From positions 3,209-67,208 of the forward strand of contig CAJTZM010000012.1 of NCBI GenBank assembly GCA_910583935.1: 64,000 nucleotides of DNA, written 5' to 3'. The translations under genes and the position numbers were made by a program. The notes under the pieces were generated by a model that saw only the letters and a list, made by a program, of their open reading frames with translations, made no database searches and was not told the DNA's origin. Source of the stretch: an uncultured Oscillospiraceae bacterium. GTDB lineage: Bacteria; Bacillota; Clostridia; Oscillospirales; Ruminococcaceae. Positions 1 to 8,124 of the stretch are shown piece by piece (position 1 is the first letter of the stretch; each line of letters begins with the position of its first letter).

Positions 1-331
1 TGCCATGAAAATAAATTTTTTCCGCGGGAAAACCGGCGCTGACCGCTGTATACAGCTCTCCTCCGGAAACAACATCCAGCCCCAGGCCCTCCTGATGGGC
101 AATCCGGCAGAGCTCTTTGCAGCAAAAGGCTTTACTGGCATACAGGGCCAATCCGTTCCCGTCATAGAACTGCCGGATTGAATCCCGATACAGCCGGCAG
201 TTTTCCCGGATCTGGGTCTCACTCATCACATACAGCGGCGTGCCGTATTTTGCCGCCAGATCCAGCACATCCAGCCCGTCTATACACAAATGCCCCTTTC
301 GGTTCACCTGTAAACAATCTGCTACAAACAT
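1..331 (-). CDS. lysA: Diaminopimelate decarboxylase, N-terminal part (cut by window edge)
   Basis: The visible 110 codons match the N-terminus of PLP-dependent diaminopimelate decarboxylase, the last step of lysine synthesis (meso-DAP to L-lysine and CO2). The family signature YASKAF, carrying the PLP-binding lysine, is present at about residues 69-74, and GLDVVSGGEL follows, as in alanine-racemase-fold decarboxylases. The C-terminal two thirds lie beyond position 1. The ATG at 331-329 lies inside the last codons of engB, so the two genes overlap by 10 bp and are probably translationally coupled; a purine-rich GAGGGG lies just upstream of the start. Identity is firm from the motifs; I cannot judge integrity of the rest. 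Confidence 0.9.
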   Translation of the reverse strand, partial: MFVADCLQVNRKGHLCIDGLDVLDLAAKYGTPLYVMSETQIRENCRLYRDSIRQFYDGNGLALYASKAFCCKELCRIAHQEGLGLDVVSGGELYTAVSAGFPAEKIYFHG

Positions 332-1074
332 GTCTCGCCCCTCTTTCGCTGTCTGACCGGGAGCCTTTCCTGCCATTCGCCCTCCAGCTGCCCGGAGCGA
401 ACCGATTCCTGAAAAAGACGGATCGCCTCTTGTGTTTCGTCCTCCTCGCCGGACACAGCCTGGGCCGAACGCGCTTCTTTTTCCGCCTGCTCCTGGCCGG
501 ATAGCTCCTCGATAATGTCCCGAATGGCCTGCATCCCCTCCCCCGTTTCAGAGGAAACCGGCAGAATGGTAATCTGATCCGCATAGGGGATTTCCGTCTG
601 TAAGGCCGCCAGACGCTCCTTTTGCTCCCGGCGGGAAAGCTTATCCATTTTGGTCAGGACAATCACAAACGGCATTTCGCACTCCACCAGATAGTCAATC
701 ATGGTCAGATCGTCCTTTGTCGGCGGATGGCGCATATCAATCAGCTGAAATACCAGCGCAATATCCCGGTCGCTGGCAAGATAATCGCCGATTAGACCGG
801 ACCAGCGGGCTTTTTCCTTCTTCGAAACTTTTGCGTAGCCGTAGCCGGGCAGATCGGCAAAGCGTACATCCTCTAGCCGGAAAAAATTAATGGTCGTCGT
901 CTTTCCCGGCATTGCGCTGACCCTTGCCAGCTGCTTGCGGTTAAAAAGCTTATTGATTAACGAGGATTTTCCCACATTGGATCGACCGGAAAACGCGAAC
1001 TCCGGCATTTCGCAGGGAGGAATCTGGCTAAACAGGCCGTAAGACGCTTCAAACCGGACATTCTGAAAATTCAT
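322..1074 (-). CDS. engB: Ribosome biogenesis GTPase EngB/YsxC with long C-terminal tail
   Basis: A TRAFAC-class GTPase needed for 50S subunit maturation. G1 is GRSNVGKSS (about residues 30-38), G3 is DLPGYG (about 74-79) and G4 is TKMD (about 141-144), with GKTTTINFF as the switch I region. The family is usually near 195-200 residues; this one has 250, the extra about 50 residues being a charged Glu/Arg/Gln-rich tail after the G domain. The ATG at 1074 is preceded by GAAGGAG, which itself overlaps the lon stop, so the gene follows lon in one operon (11-bp gap). Its end overlaps the lysA start. The function is certain from the motifs; the role of the tail is unknown. Confidence 0.95.
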   Translation of the reverse strand: MNFQNVRFEASYGLFSQIPPCEMPEFAFSGRSNVGKSSLINKLFNRKQLARVSAMPGKTTTINFFRLEDVRFADLPGYGYAKVSKKEKARWSGLIGDYLASDRDIALVFQLIDMRHPPTKDDLTMIDYLVECEMPFVIVLTKMDKLSRREQKERLAALQTEIPYADQITILPVSSETGEGMQAIRDIIEELSGQEQAEKEARSAQAVSGEEDETQEAIRLFQESVRSGQLEGEWQERLPVRQRKRGETCL

Positions 1075-1085
1075 ACTGTTCTCCT

Positions 1086-3503
1086 TCAGCAGTCAATCAC
1101 CGCCGGACTACGGCGCTTTTCCACCACCGGCGGCGGCGCAAAATCCTGCGGCGCCAACGGTCTTGCAGGCTCCTCACACGGCGCTACCAGCGCCGCCTTC
1201 AGCACCTGCTCAATACCCTCTACCGGGACAAAGCTGATCGCCTCCCGCACCTCTTGATCCAGCTCCGCTAAATCCGGCTGGTTTTTTTGCGGGATAATGA
1301 CCGTTTTGATTCCGGCGCGGTAGGCGGCCATGGATTTTTCCTTCAGCCCGCCAATGGGCATTACCTTGCCCCGCAGGCTGATCTCCCCTGTCATCGCCAC
1401 TTCACGCCGGACCGGAATCCCCGTCAGCGCGGATACCAAGGCCGTTACAATGGTCACGCCGGCAGATGGACCGTCCTTGGGTGTGGCTCCCTCGGGGAAA
1501 TGGATATGAAGATCCTTCGTTTTATAAAAATCCGGGTCAATATGGTACTGGTCCGCGATCCGCCGCACCAGACTTACGCCGATGCGGGCCGATTCCTTCA
1601 TGACATCGCCCAGAGAGCCGGTCAGCTCCATCTTGCCGGAGCCCTCCAGCACCGCCACCTCCGCCTGCAGCAGCTCTCCGCCTACCGACGTCCAGGCCAG
1701 GCCGTTTACACAGCCCACCTCGTTGACGGCGCCGATGGTTTCCGGCAAAAATTTCTGGGGGCCAATCCAGTCAAGCAATGTTTTTTCGGTAACAACCACC
1801 CGTTTTTTCTCTCCAGAAACGATCTGCTTTGCCGCCTTGCGGCACAAGGAGGCAATTTCCCGCTCCAATGTGCGCACGCCGGCTTCCCGGGTATAATGGT
1901 CCAGGAGGCTGTAGATCGCCGTCTGGTCGATTTTGCACAGGCGAGCCGTCAGTCCATGGCGGCGCAGCTGCTTGGGGATCAGATGCTCCTTTGCGATATG
2001 AAATTTTTCCTCACGCGTGTAGCTGGAGAGCTCGATTTTTTCCATACGGTCCAAAAGCGGCGCCGGGATCATCCCCGCATCGTTGGCGGTGGTGATAAAC
2101 AGCACCTGGCTCAGATCAAACGGCACCTCCACAAAATGATCGCGGAAGGAATCGTTCTGCTCCGCGTCCAGCACCTCCAAAAGCGCGGAGGAGGGGTCCC
2201 CCTTATAATCGCCGCCCAGCTTATCCACCTCATCCAGCAGAATCAGCGGGTTATTGCTCCCAGCCAGCTTCACCGCATTGATAATCCGGCCCGGCATTGC
2301 GCCGATGTAGGTCTTGCGATGGCCGCGGATATCCGATTCATCCCGAACGCCGCCCAGCGAAATCCGCGCGTATTTGCGCCCCATGGATTTGGCAATAGAT
2401 TTGGCGATGGAGGTTTTTCCAACGCCGGGCGGACCCACCAGGCAGATGATCTGCCCTTTGATATCCGGCGCCATTTTACGTACGGCCAGCGTTTCCAGAA
2501 TCCGCTCCTTCACCTTAGCAAGCCCGTAATGGTCCCGGTCAAGCTGTGCCTTAGCCTTGGCAATATCAATTTTATCCTGGGTGGACCGGTTCCACGGCAG
2601 CTCCAGACATAGATCCAGGTACCCGCGGATCACGCTGGATTCATGGGAGTTAGGCGGCATTTTGGCAAGGCGGTTTGCCTCGCTGTAAAACTTCTCCGCC
2701 GCCTCCTGCGGCAGGTTCAGCGCGTCGATTCGGCGGCAGTATTCCTCCGCCTCGTCTGCTACCGATTCCTCCTCACCCAGCTCCTCGGAGATTACCCGCA
2801 GCTGTTCGCGCAGATAATACTCCCGCTGACTTTTGTCCATAGACTCCCGCACCTTGTCGTAGATATCGTGCTCCAGGCTCAGAATCTCGTTTTCCCGCTC
2901 CATTGCTTGGGCCAACAGCCGCAGACGCTTAGAGAGCATATCCTCCTCTAAAATGCGCTGTTTGTCCTCCACCTTTAGCGGGAGGTTACTGGGAATAAAT
3001 TCCGACAGATACAAAGGATCGCTGCTGCCCATCACATTCACAAAAATTTCCTTGGGCATTTTCGGCATCTGATAGCAAAATTCTTCAAAAGAATCCTTCA
3101 CAATGCGAAGCAGCGCTTCTTCCATCGCCTTGCTGCGGATTGCAGGCGTCTTCAACGGCGCTTCCTCAGCCACAACGGTCCAATAAGGCTCTGTCTGGAT
3201 CACCTGGGTAATCCGGGCGCGGAATTTTCCCTCTACCAGGACCTTCAGCCCCTCTTCGCCGGAACGGAGAATCTGCCGAATCTCCGCCACAACGCCGGTC
3301 ATATAAACGCCGTTTTCCTCTAATTCGTCCTTTCGGGCGTCTTTTTGGGCGGTCAATAGGATCTGGTTTCCTTCCTTCATCGCGGCGTTTAACGCCCGGA
3401 TGGACTTTTCCCTGCCAACGTCAAAATGCAGGATCATCTTCGGGAACAGAACCAGCCCCCGCAACGCCACCAACGGTATTTGAAATTGTTTTTGTTCAGA
3501 CAT
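1086..3503 (-). CDS. lon: ATP-dependent protease Lon
   Basis: An 805-residue LonA-type cytoplasmic AAA+ serine protease that degrades misfolded and regulatory proteins. The N-terminal LAN domain (about 1-210) is followed by a coiled-coil region, Walker A GPPGVGKT (357-364), Walker B LLDEVD (422-427), and the C-terminal protease domain with the Ser-Lys dyad S680 (in PKDGPSAG) and K723 (in GGLKEK). Length is typical for the family. The ATG at 3503 has GGAAGGTG upstream. It has its own promoter about 140 bp upstream (TTGCTT-17-TATAAT) and runs into engB and lysA. It lies downstream of clpX, making a tig-clpP-clpX-lon quality-control cluster. The last about 40 residues are Pro/Ala-rich and probably unstructured. 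Confidence 0.97.
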   Translation of the reverse strand: MSEQKQFQIPLVALRGLVLFPKMILHFDVGREKSIRALNAAMKEGNQILLTAQKDARKDELEENGVYMTGVVAEIRQILRSGEEGLKVLVEGKFRARITQVIQTEPYWTVVAEEAPLKTPAIRSKAMEEALLRIVKDSFEEFCYQMPKMPKEIFVNVMGSSDPLYLSEFIPSNLPLKVEDKQRILEEDMLSKRLRLLAQAMERENEILSLEHDIYDKVRESMDKSQREYYLREQLRVISEELGEEESVADEAEEYCRRIDALNLPQEAAEKFYSEANRLAKMPPNSHESSVIRGYLDLCLELPWNRSTQDKIDIAKAKAQLDRDHYGLAKVKERILETLAVRKMAPDIKGQIICLVGPPGVGKTSIAKSIAKSMGRKYARISLGGVRDESDIRGHRKTYIGAMPGRIINAVKLAGSNNPLILLDEVDKLGGDYKGDPSSALLEVLDAEQNDSFRDHFVEVPFDLSQVLFITTANDAGMIPAPLLDRMEKIELSSYTREEKFHIAKEHLIPKQLRRHGLTARLCKIDQTAIYSLLDHYTREAGVRTLEREIASLCRKAAKQIVSGEKKRVVVTEKTLLDWIGPQKFLPETIGAVNEVGCVNGLAWTSVGGELLQAEVAVLEGSGKMELTGSLGDVMKESARIGVSLVRRIADQYHIDPDFYKTKDLHIHFPEGATPKDGPSAGVTIVTALVSALTGIPVRREVAMTGEISLRGKVMPIGGLKEKSMAAYRAGIKTVIIPQKNQPDLAELDQEVREAISFVPVEGIEQVLKAALVAPCEEPARPLAPQDFAPPPVVEKRRSPAVIDC

Positions 3504-3599
3504 TGTTTCACCTTCCCATCATGAGCGCTGCGGCTGCGCAAAGCTTGCCATTGTCCGCCGCAGACTATTTTTCCTCTATATCTGCCATGTAATGGTTGT

Positions 3600-3615
3600 T
3601 TTGCCAATTTGCCAA
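3600..3615 (-). repeat. Tandem 8-mer in the lon leader
   Basis: The minus strand carries TTGGCAAA twice in immediate succession, beginning about 17 bp downstream of the predicted lon transcription start. A perfect tandem 8-mer at this place could be an operator, but one pair this short in AT-rich DNA may also be chance. Confidence 0.45.
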
Positions 3616-3638
3616 AAAGCAAAAGACTGCTTTGTTGA

Positions 3639-3667
3639 ATTATACTAAAATCTTTTATAAAAAGCAA
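3639..3667 (-). promoter_or_regulatory. lon promoter (sigma-A type)
   Basis: On the minus strand the -35 TTGCTT (3667-3662) and -10 TATAAT (3644-3639) are separated by 17 bp. The predicted start near 3632 leaves a leader of about 130 nt before the lon ATG. Confidence 0.75.
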
Positions 3668-3715
3668 GTCCACCCTCCTTGGCAAAGAAAGGTGGAAGCA
3701 ATTCCTTGTTTTTCT

Positions 3716-5035
3716 CTAAGAAACAGAATCCCGTCTAGTCCGCGGCTTTTTTGCAGCTGGCAGCGTCAGTGAAGTGGGCAAACGATCCAAATCATAGGTG
3801 ATATGCGGCCCGTCCTGCCCGTTTACGCAATCTGCTGTTATCGTCAGCGTTTCGATGGTACAGTCCGACGGCGCTGTAAACATCGCCTCCGACAAAACCG
3901 ATTCCAGAATGGACCGCAGGCCCCGGGCGCCATTTTTGCGCTCAACTGCCAGCTTGGCAATGGCGCTTAACGCTTCCTGTTCAAAAATCAGCTGGATACC
4001 GTCCATCTCAAACAGCTTTTGATATTGCTTAACGATCGCGTTTTTCGGCTCCACCAAAATCCGAACCAGCGCCTCCTCATCCAGCGCCTTTAGGCCTGTG
4101 ACCACCGGTATACGGCCCACCAGCTCGGGGATGAGACCGAATTTGACCAAATCTTCCGGTAAAATCTGCCCCAGCAAAACATCCGAGTCCTTTGCCTTTG
4201 GATCGACAAACTCCGATCCAAAGCCCAAAAGTGATTTTTGGTTGACCCGCTTTTCAATCACCTTATCAATCCCGTCGAAAGCGCCGCCACAGATAAACAG
4301 GATATTGGAGGTATCAATCTGAATAAACTCCTGCTGCGGATGCTTTCTGCCGCCGGTGGGGGGAACGTTGGAAACTGTCCCTTCCAAAATCTTCAATAGC
4401 GCCTGCTGTACGCCTTCGCCGCTGACATCCCGCGTAATCGATGGATTTTCGCTTTTTCTCGCGATTTTATCAATCTCATCAATATAAATGATGCCTCGTT
4501 CCGCTCTTTCGATGTCGTAATCAGCAGCCTGGACCAACCGCAGCAGGATATTTTCCACATCCTCGCCTACATAGCCCGCCTCGGTCAGGGTAGTGGCGTC
4601 GGTCACTGCAAAGGGGACCTTCAGGGTTTTGGCCAGCGTCTGGGCCAGCATGGTTTTACCGGTTCCGGTAGGGCCAACCAGCAAAACGTTGCTTTTGTTG
4701 AGCTCCACATCCCCGTCGCTGCCGAAAAAGATCCGCTTGTAGTGATTGTATACCGCCACCGAAAGCGACTTCTTAGCCGCGTCCTGGCCAATGACATACT
4801 GATCCAGCACCTCTTTTATCTGGGACGGCTTAGGCACAGTGATATCCGCCGGCTCCTCCCGGCTGGCTCTGCGCCGGCCGGATACGCCATCCTCCTCTAA
4901 AATGCTGTTGCACAGCTGCACGCATTCGTTGCAGATACATACACCGGTACCGGTAATCAGCTTATCCACCTTATCCTGCGTTTTTCCGCAGAATGAACAG
5001 CGCAGCATTCTGGAACCGTCATCATTTTTCGCCAT
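3716..5035 (-). CDS. clpX: ATP-dependent Clp protease ATP-binding subunit ClpX
   Basis: The 439-residue AAA+ unfoldase that feeds substrates to ClpP. The N-terminal zinc-binding domain has Cys at 13, 16, 35 and 38; Walker A GPTGTGKT is at 121-128, and Walker B IIYIDEIDK at about 182-190. The segment LLGFGSEF fits the ClpP-docking (IGF-type) loop. ATG at 5035 follows GGGGGAGGAG. It lies downstream of clpP with a 71-bp gap holding a hairpin, and upstream of lon. Length and motifs match the family fully. Confidence 0.97.
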   Translation of the reverse strand: MAKNDDGSRMLRCSFCGKTQDKVDKLITGTGVCICNECVQLCNSILEEDGVSGRRRASREEPADITVPKPSQIKEVLDQYVIGQDAAKKSLSVAVYNHYKRIFFGSDGDVELNKSNVLLVGPTGTGKTMLAQTLAKTLKVPFAVTDATTLTEAGYVGEDVENILLRLVQAADYDIERAERGIIYIDEIDKIARKSENPSITRDVSGEGVQQALLKILEGTVSNVPPTGGRKHPQQEFIQIDTSNILFICGGAFDGIDKVIEKRVNQKSLLGFGSEFVDPKAKDSDVLLGQILPEDLVKFGLIPELVGRIPVVTGLKALDEEALVRILVEPKNAIVKQYQKLFEMDGIQLIFEQEALSAIAKLAVERKNGARGLRSILESVLSEAMFTAPSDCTIETLTITADCVNGQDGPHITYDLDRLPTSLTLPAAKKPRTRRDSVS

Positions 5036-5063
5036 ATGTCTCCTCCCCCTTTACACCAGGTAA

Positions 5064-5100
5064 AAATTCGTGTGAAAGGAAATCCCCTTCACACGAATTT
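5064..5100 (-). terminator. Hairpin between clpP and clpX, possible weak terminator
   Basis: A 13-bp perfect inverted repeat (5064-5076 with 5088-5100) extended by further pairs, followed on the minus strand by a five-T run. It resembles an intrinsic terminator or attenuator after clpP. Because clpX lies only 28 bp further on and no clear clpX promoter is visible in between, partial read-through is likely. Confidence 0.6.
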
Positions 5101-5106
5101 GGAAAA

Positions 5107-5688
5107 CTACCGATTGGTAATCACTTTGTCAATCAGGCCATATGCCATAGCCTCCTGCGCCGACATAAAATTGTCTCGCTCCGTATCCTGCTGGATGATT
5201 TCCAGCGGCTTGCCGGTATTCTCCGCCAGCATTTGATTCAGGTTTTTCTTGATCCGCAGGTAACGCTCCGCATGGATCTTAATGTCGGTAACCTGCCCCT
5301 GCATCCCGCCCATCGGCTGATGGATCATAATCTCGCTGTTAGGAAGCGCCAGACGCTTTCCCTTTGTGCCGGAGGACAGCAAAAACGCGCCCATCGAAGC
5401 GGCCAAGCCTATACAAATTGTAGAAACATCGCATTTAATATACTGCATGGTATCGTAAATCGCCAGACCCGCCGTTACCGAACCACCGGGACTGTTGATA
5501 TACAGGCTAATATCCTTCTCCGGGTCCTGCCCCTCCAGATACAGAAGCTGCGCCACCACCAGGCTTGCGCTGGCATCGGTTACCTCTTCGCAGAGCATAA
5601 CGATCCGGTCGTTGAGCAATCTGGAAAAAATATCATAGGAACGTTCGCCTCGGTTGGTTTGCTCTACTACCATTGGTACGAGACTCAT
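5107..5688 (-). CDS. clpP: ATP-dependent Clp protease proteolytic subunit ClpP
   Basis: The 193-residue serine peptidase that forms the two-ring ClpP barrel. The catalytic triad is visible as S98 (in AASMGAF), H123 (in MIHQPMGG) and D172, at the canonical positions. Length is standard. It lies 67 bp downstream of tig and upstream of clpX, so the ATPase partner is in the same cluster. The ATG at 5688 has GGAGG about 8 bp upstream. Confidence 0.97.
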   Translation of the reverse strand: MSLVPMVVEQTNRGERSYDIFSRLLNDRIVMLCEEVTDASASLVVAQLLYLEGQDPEKDISLYINSPGGSVTAGLAIYDTMQYIKCDVSTICIGLAASMGAFLLSSGTKGKRLALPNSEIMIHQPMGGMQGQVTDIKIHAERYLRIKKNLNQMLAENTGKPLEIIQQDTERDNFMSAQEAMAYGLIDKVITNR

Positions 5689-5755
5689 GATTGATTACCT
5701 CCATTTACAAGATATGTAAGAGGAAAAAACACGAGAGCCTGTTAAAATCCGCCGC

Positions 5756-7177
5756 CTATTCGGCGTCCTTGGGTTCTTCCGCTTTTTTCTTCGTCGTCCT
5801 TTTCTTGGCCGGCGCCTTTTTCTCTTCAGCTCCGTCCGCCTTTTCCTCGTCAGAAGCGGCCTTCTTCTTGGAAGAGGTCTTCTTTTTCTCCGGCTCGCCT
5901 TGCGAAACCTCCGCGCTGGATTTGATCAGGTCAATCGCTTTATTCACCGCAATATCCAGCTTAACATCTTCTGCGGGGATCAGTTCTTGAATCTTCTCAA
6001 TCTCAATCGAGTAGTTGGAGGACAGCCGCTCATACTCGGCGTTCAGTTCTTCTTCCGTTGGCTCGATTTTTTCCAGCTTTACAATTTCCTCCAGCGCCAG
6101 ACGAATCTTTACCTGCTTAAGAGCCTGCTCTTTATAGGTTTCCTTAAATACATCAATGGAAAAACCGGTATACTTCATATACAGATCCAGATTCATCCCC
6201 TGGGACTGCAAGCGATAATCAAAATTCTGGAGCATCTCATCGGTCTTTTGATCCACCATGCACTGGGGAATTTCTGCTTCCATGCTCTCCACGATCTGAT
6301 CCACCAGCTGTTCCTCCACAGCGGTCTCCGCATTTTTCTCCGCCGCTTCGGTCAGCTTGGCGCGCAGATCCTTTTTCAGCTCGTCCAGCGTATCAAATTC
6401 GCTGACATCCTTGGCAAATTCATCGTCCAGCTCCGGCAGTTCCTTTTCCTTGATCTCGTGCAGCCTGCACTTAAACACCGCCGCTTTTCCCGCCAGCTCT
6501 TTTGCCTGATAATCCTCCGGGAAGGTTACGTTCACATCAAATTCCTCGCCGGTATTTTTCCCGACAATCTGTTCCTCAAAGCCCGGGATAAACTGGCCGG
6601 AGCCCAGCTTCAGGTCAAACCTTTCCCCTTTTCCGCCTTCGAAGGGAACGCCGTCAACAAATCCCTCAAAGTCGATGATCGTATTGTCGCCATCCTTGGC
6701 AGCGCGGCCCTCGACTGTGACCATTCTGCCGTTTCGCTCCCGCAGCTTGCCGATCTCCTCATCAACCTGCTCGTCGCCTACGCTGACCGGTGCTTTCGTC
6801 GCCTTTAAGCCTTTGTATTTTTTCACCGTTACTTCCGGTCTCACTGTCACCTTCGCCGTGAAGGTAAAGCCCTGGGCCGAAACCTCGGTAATTTCGATTT
6901 CCGGGCGGTCTACCGGGCTGATGCCCGCTTCCTCCACCGCTTTGGTATAAGCCTCCGGGTACATATCGTTAACGGTATCCTCAAAAAAAACAGACTCGCC
7001 GTACAGTTTTTCGATGATGCTTTTAGGCGCTTTGCCCTTGCGGAAACCGGGAACGGTGATATTCTTCACGGTTTTTTTGTAGGTCTTGTCGATCCCCTTT
7101 TTGAATTCCTCCACGCCGACGGAAACCGCCAATTCGTAGGTGTTGGTCTCCACTTTGTTGGCCGAAACAAGGCTCAT
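5756..7177 (-). CDS. tig: Trigger factor, ribosome-associated chaperone and PPIase
   Basis: A 473-residue trigger factor: N-terminal ribosome-binding domain with GFRKGKAPKSI at about residues 42-52, central FKBP-type PPIase domain, and C-terminal helical substrate-binding arms. I chose the ATG at 7177 (protein starts MSLVSANK) because GGAGGAAG lies just upstream; an in-frame extension to 7279 would run over the promoter -10 and lacks a ribosome site. The last about 55 residues form an unusual Lys/Ala/Glu-rich tail with repeated KKK/AKK blocks, beyond the normal family end. It is the first gene of the tig-clpP-clpX cluster. Confidence 0.96.
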   Translation of the reverse strand: MSLVSANKVETNTYELAVSVGVEEFKKGIDKTYKKTVKNITVPGFRKGKAPKSIIEKLYGESVFFEDTVNDMYPEAYTKAVEEAGISPVDRPEIEITEVSAQGFTFTAKVTVRPEVTVKKYKGLKATKAPVSVGDEQVDEEIGKLRERNGRMVTVEGRAAKDGDNTIIDFEGFVDGVPFEGGKGERFDLKLGSGQFIPGFEEQIVGKNTGEEFDVNVTFPEDYQAKELAGKAAVFKCRLHEIKEKELPELDDEFAKDVSEFDTLDELKKDLRAKLTEAAEKNAETAVEEQLVDQIVESMEAEIPQCMVDQKTDEMLQNFDYRLQSQGMNLDLYMKYTGFSIDVFKETYKEQALKQVKIRLALEEIVKLEKIEPTEEELNAEYERLSSNYSIEIEKIQELIPAEDVKLDIAVNKAIDLIKSSAEVSQGEPEKKKTSSKKKAASDEEKADGAEEKKAPAKKRTTKKKAEEPKDAE

Positions 7178-7249
7178 GTAAACTTCCTCCTGTACTTTCC
7201 CGTCACAGGGCAGATACAAGCCCCATGCCGAATGCAAATTAACTCTGTT

Positions 7250-7279
7250 ATTATAGCATGTCAAAGCAGGTTTTGCCAA
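7250..7279 (-). promoter_or_regulatory. tig promoter with extended -10
   Basis: Minus strand: -35 TTGGCA (7279-7274), 18-bp spacer, extended -10 TGCTATAAT with the TATAAT at 7255-7250. It drives tig and probably clpP. It lies just past the end of the upstream metallophosphoesterase gene. Confidence 0.75.
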
Positions 7280-7327
7280 GAAAGAATTGTTACGAATTTA
7301 ATAATTTTTTCCCTTTTGGCGTTTCCT

Positions 7328-8041
7328 CTAAAAAAGCGTAGATTTTTCTGCACTTTTTTTAATTTCCATGGGGCAAAAATGCAAAAAATCGCTGGAAACC
7401 AGTCGAAAATCAATTCCCTGATAGCAGCCGTTCCACGCAAAGGCGCAGCCGCCCGCGTGGATATGCCCATAATACACCCGCCGGATCTTATATTCCAGCA
7501 GCGTTTCCAAAATCGGCTGATTGACCTCCCGGCCAAAAACCGGCGGATAATGCAAAAAGACCAGCAGCTCTCCTTCATTTTTTGCGGCCGCGTCCAGCGA
7601 AAGACGAAGACGCCCCGCCTCCCGGGCCAAAATCTTTTCATCATGCGCCTGCCCGTTTTCAAACAGCCAGCCGCGGGTGCCGCAAAGCCGAAAGCCCTCG
7701 GCACAGACACAGCTATTATGGAGAAAAGAGACGCTTTCTAATCCATTCTGCTGGATAAATTGCTCCAATTTATTTTGGGTTGTCCACCAATAATCGTGAT
7801 TCCCCTTTAAAAGCACCTTTTTCCCGGGCAGTCTGTGCAGGAACTGAAAATCCGGCAGCGCCTCCCTCAAATTCATCGCCCAGGAAATATCGCCCGGCAA
7901 AACGACCGTATCCTGTTCCCCTACGGCGGCTCGCCAGTTTTCCTCCAGCCTTTGTGCATGGTTTTCCCAGCCTTTAAAAATATTCATCGGCTTTTGGCAG
8001 CCGAAGGACAGGTGCGGATCGCCGATTACAAAAAGGCTCAT
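7328..8041 (-). CDS. Calcineurin-like metallophosphoesterase
   Basis: A 237-residue protein of the calcineurin-like phosphoesterase superfamily. The metal-ligand motifs appear in order: GDPHLSF (D8, H10), PGDISWA, KGNHDYWW, FLHYPPV and YGHIHAGG. These five blocks define a dinuclear-metal phosphoesterase; the substrate cannot be read from sequence. I start at ATG 8041 (MSLFVIGDPH), since the phosphoesterase fold begins there; an in-frame ATG at 8065 is an alternative. It lies 83 bp downstream of thrC on the same strand and ends just before the tig promoter. Confidence 0.85.
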   Translation of the reverse strand: MSLFVIGDPHLSFGCQKPMNIFKGWENHAQRLEENWRAAVGEQDTVVLPGDISWAMNLREALPDFQFLHRLPGKKVLLKGNHDYWWTTQNKLEQFIQQNGLESVSFLHNSCVCAEGFRLCGTRGWLFENGQAHDEKILAREAGRLRLSLDAAAKNEGELLVFLHYPPVFGREVNQPILETLLEYKIRRVYYGHIHAGGCAFAWNGCYQGIDFRLVSSDFLHFCPMEIKKSAEKSTLF

Positions 8042-8124
8042 CCAGGCGTTCCCCCTTTGTTGCATCTTGAAAAAGCGGCGGGAAGGTTCTGCGCCTTTCC
8101 CACCGCAGTCAAATAAAAACAGCT

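Noticed and set aside
1287..2612. Long plus-strand open frame of 441 codons antisense to lon
   Set aside because: It mirrors the GC-biased codons of lon, has no ribosome site, and its translation is Arg/His/Gln-rich with no recognisable motif.
5900..6808. 302-codon plus-strand frame opposite trigger factor
   Set aside because: Antisense shadow of tig; the apparent hydrophobic protein is a reading of Lys/Glu-rich codons on the other strand.
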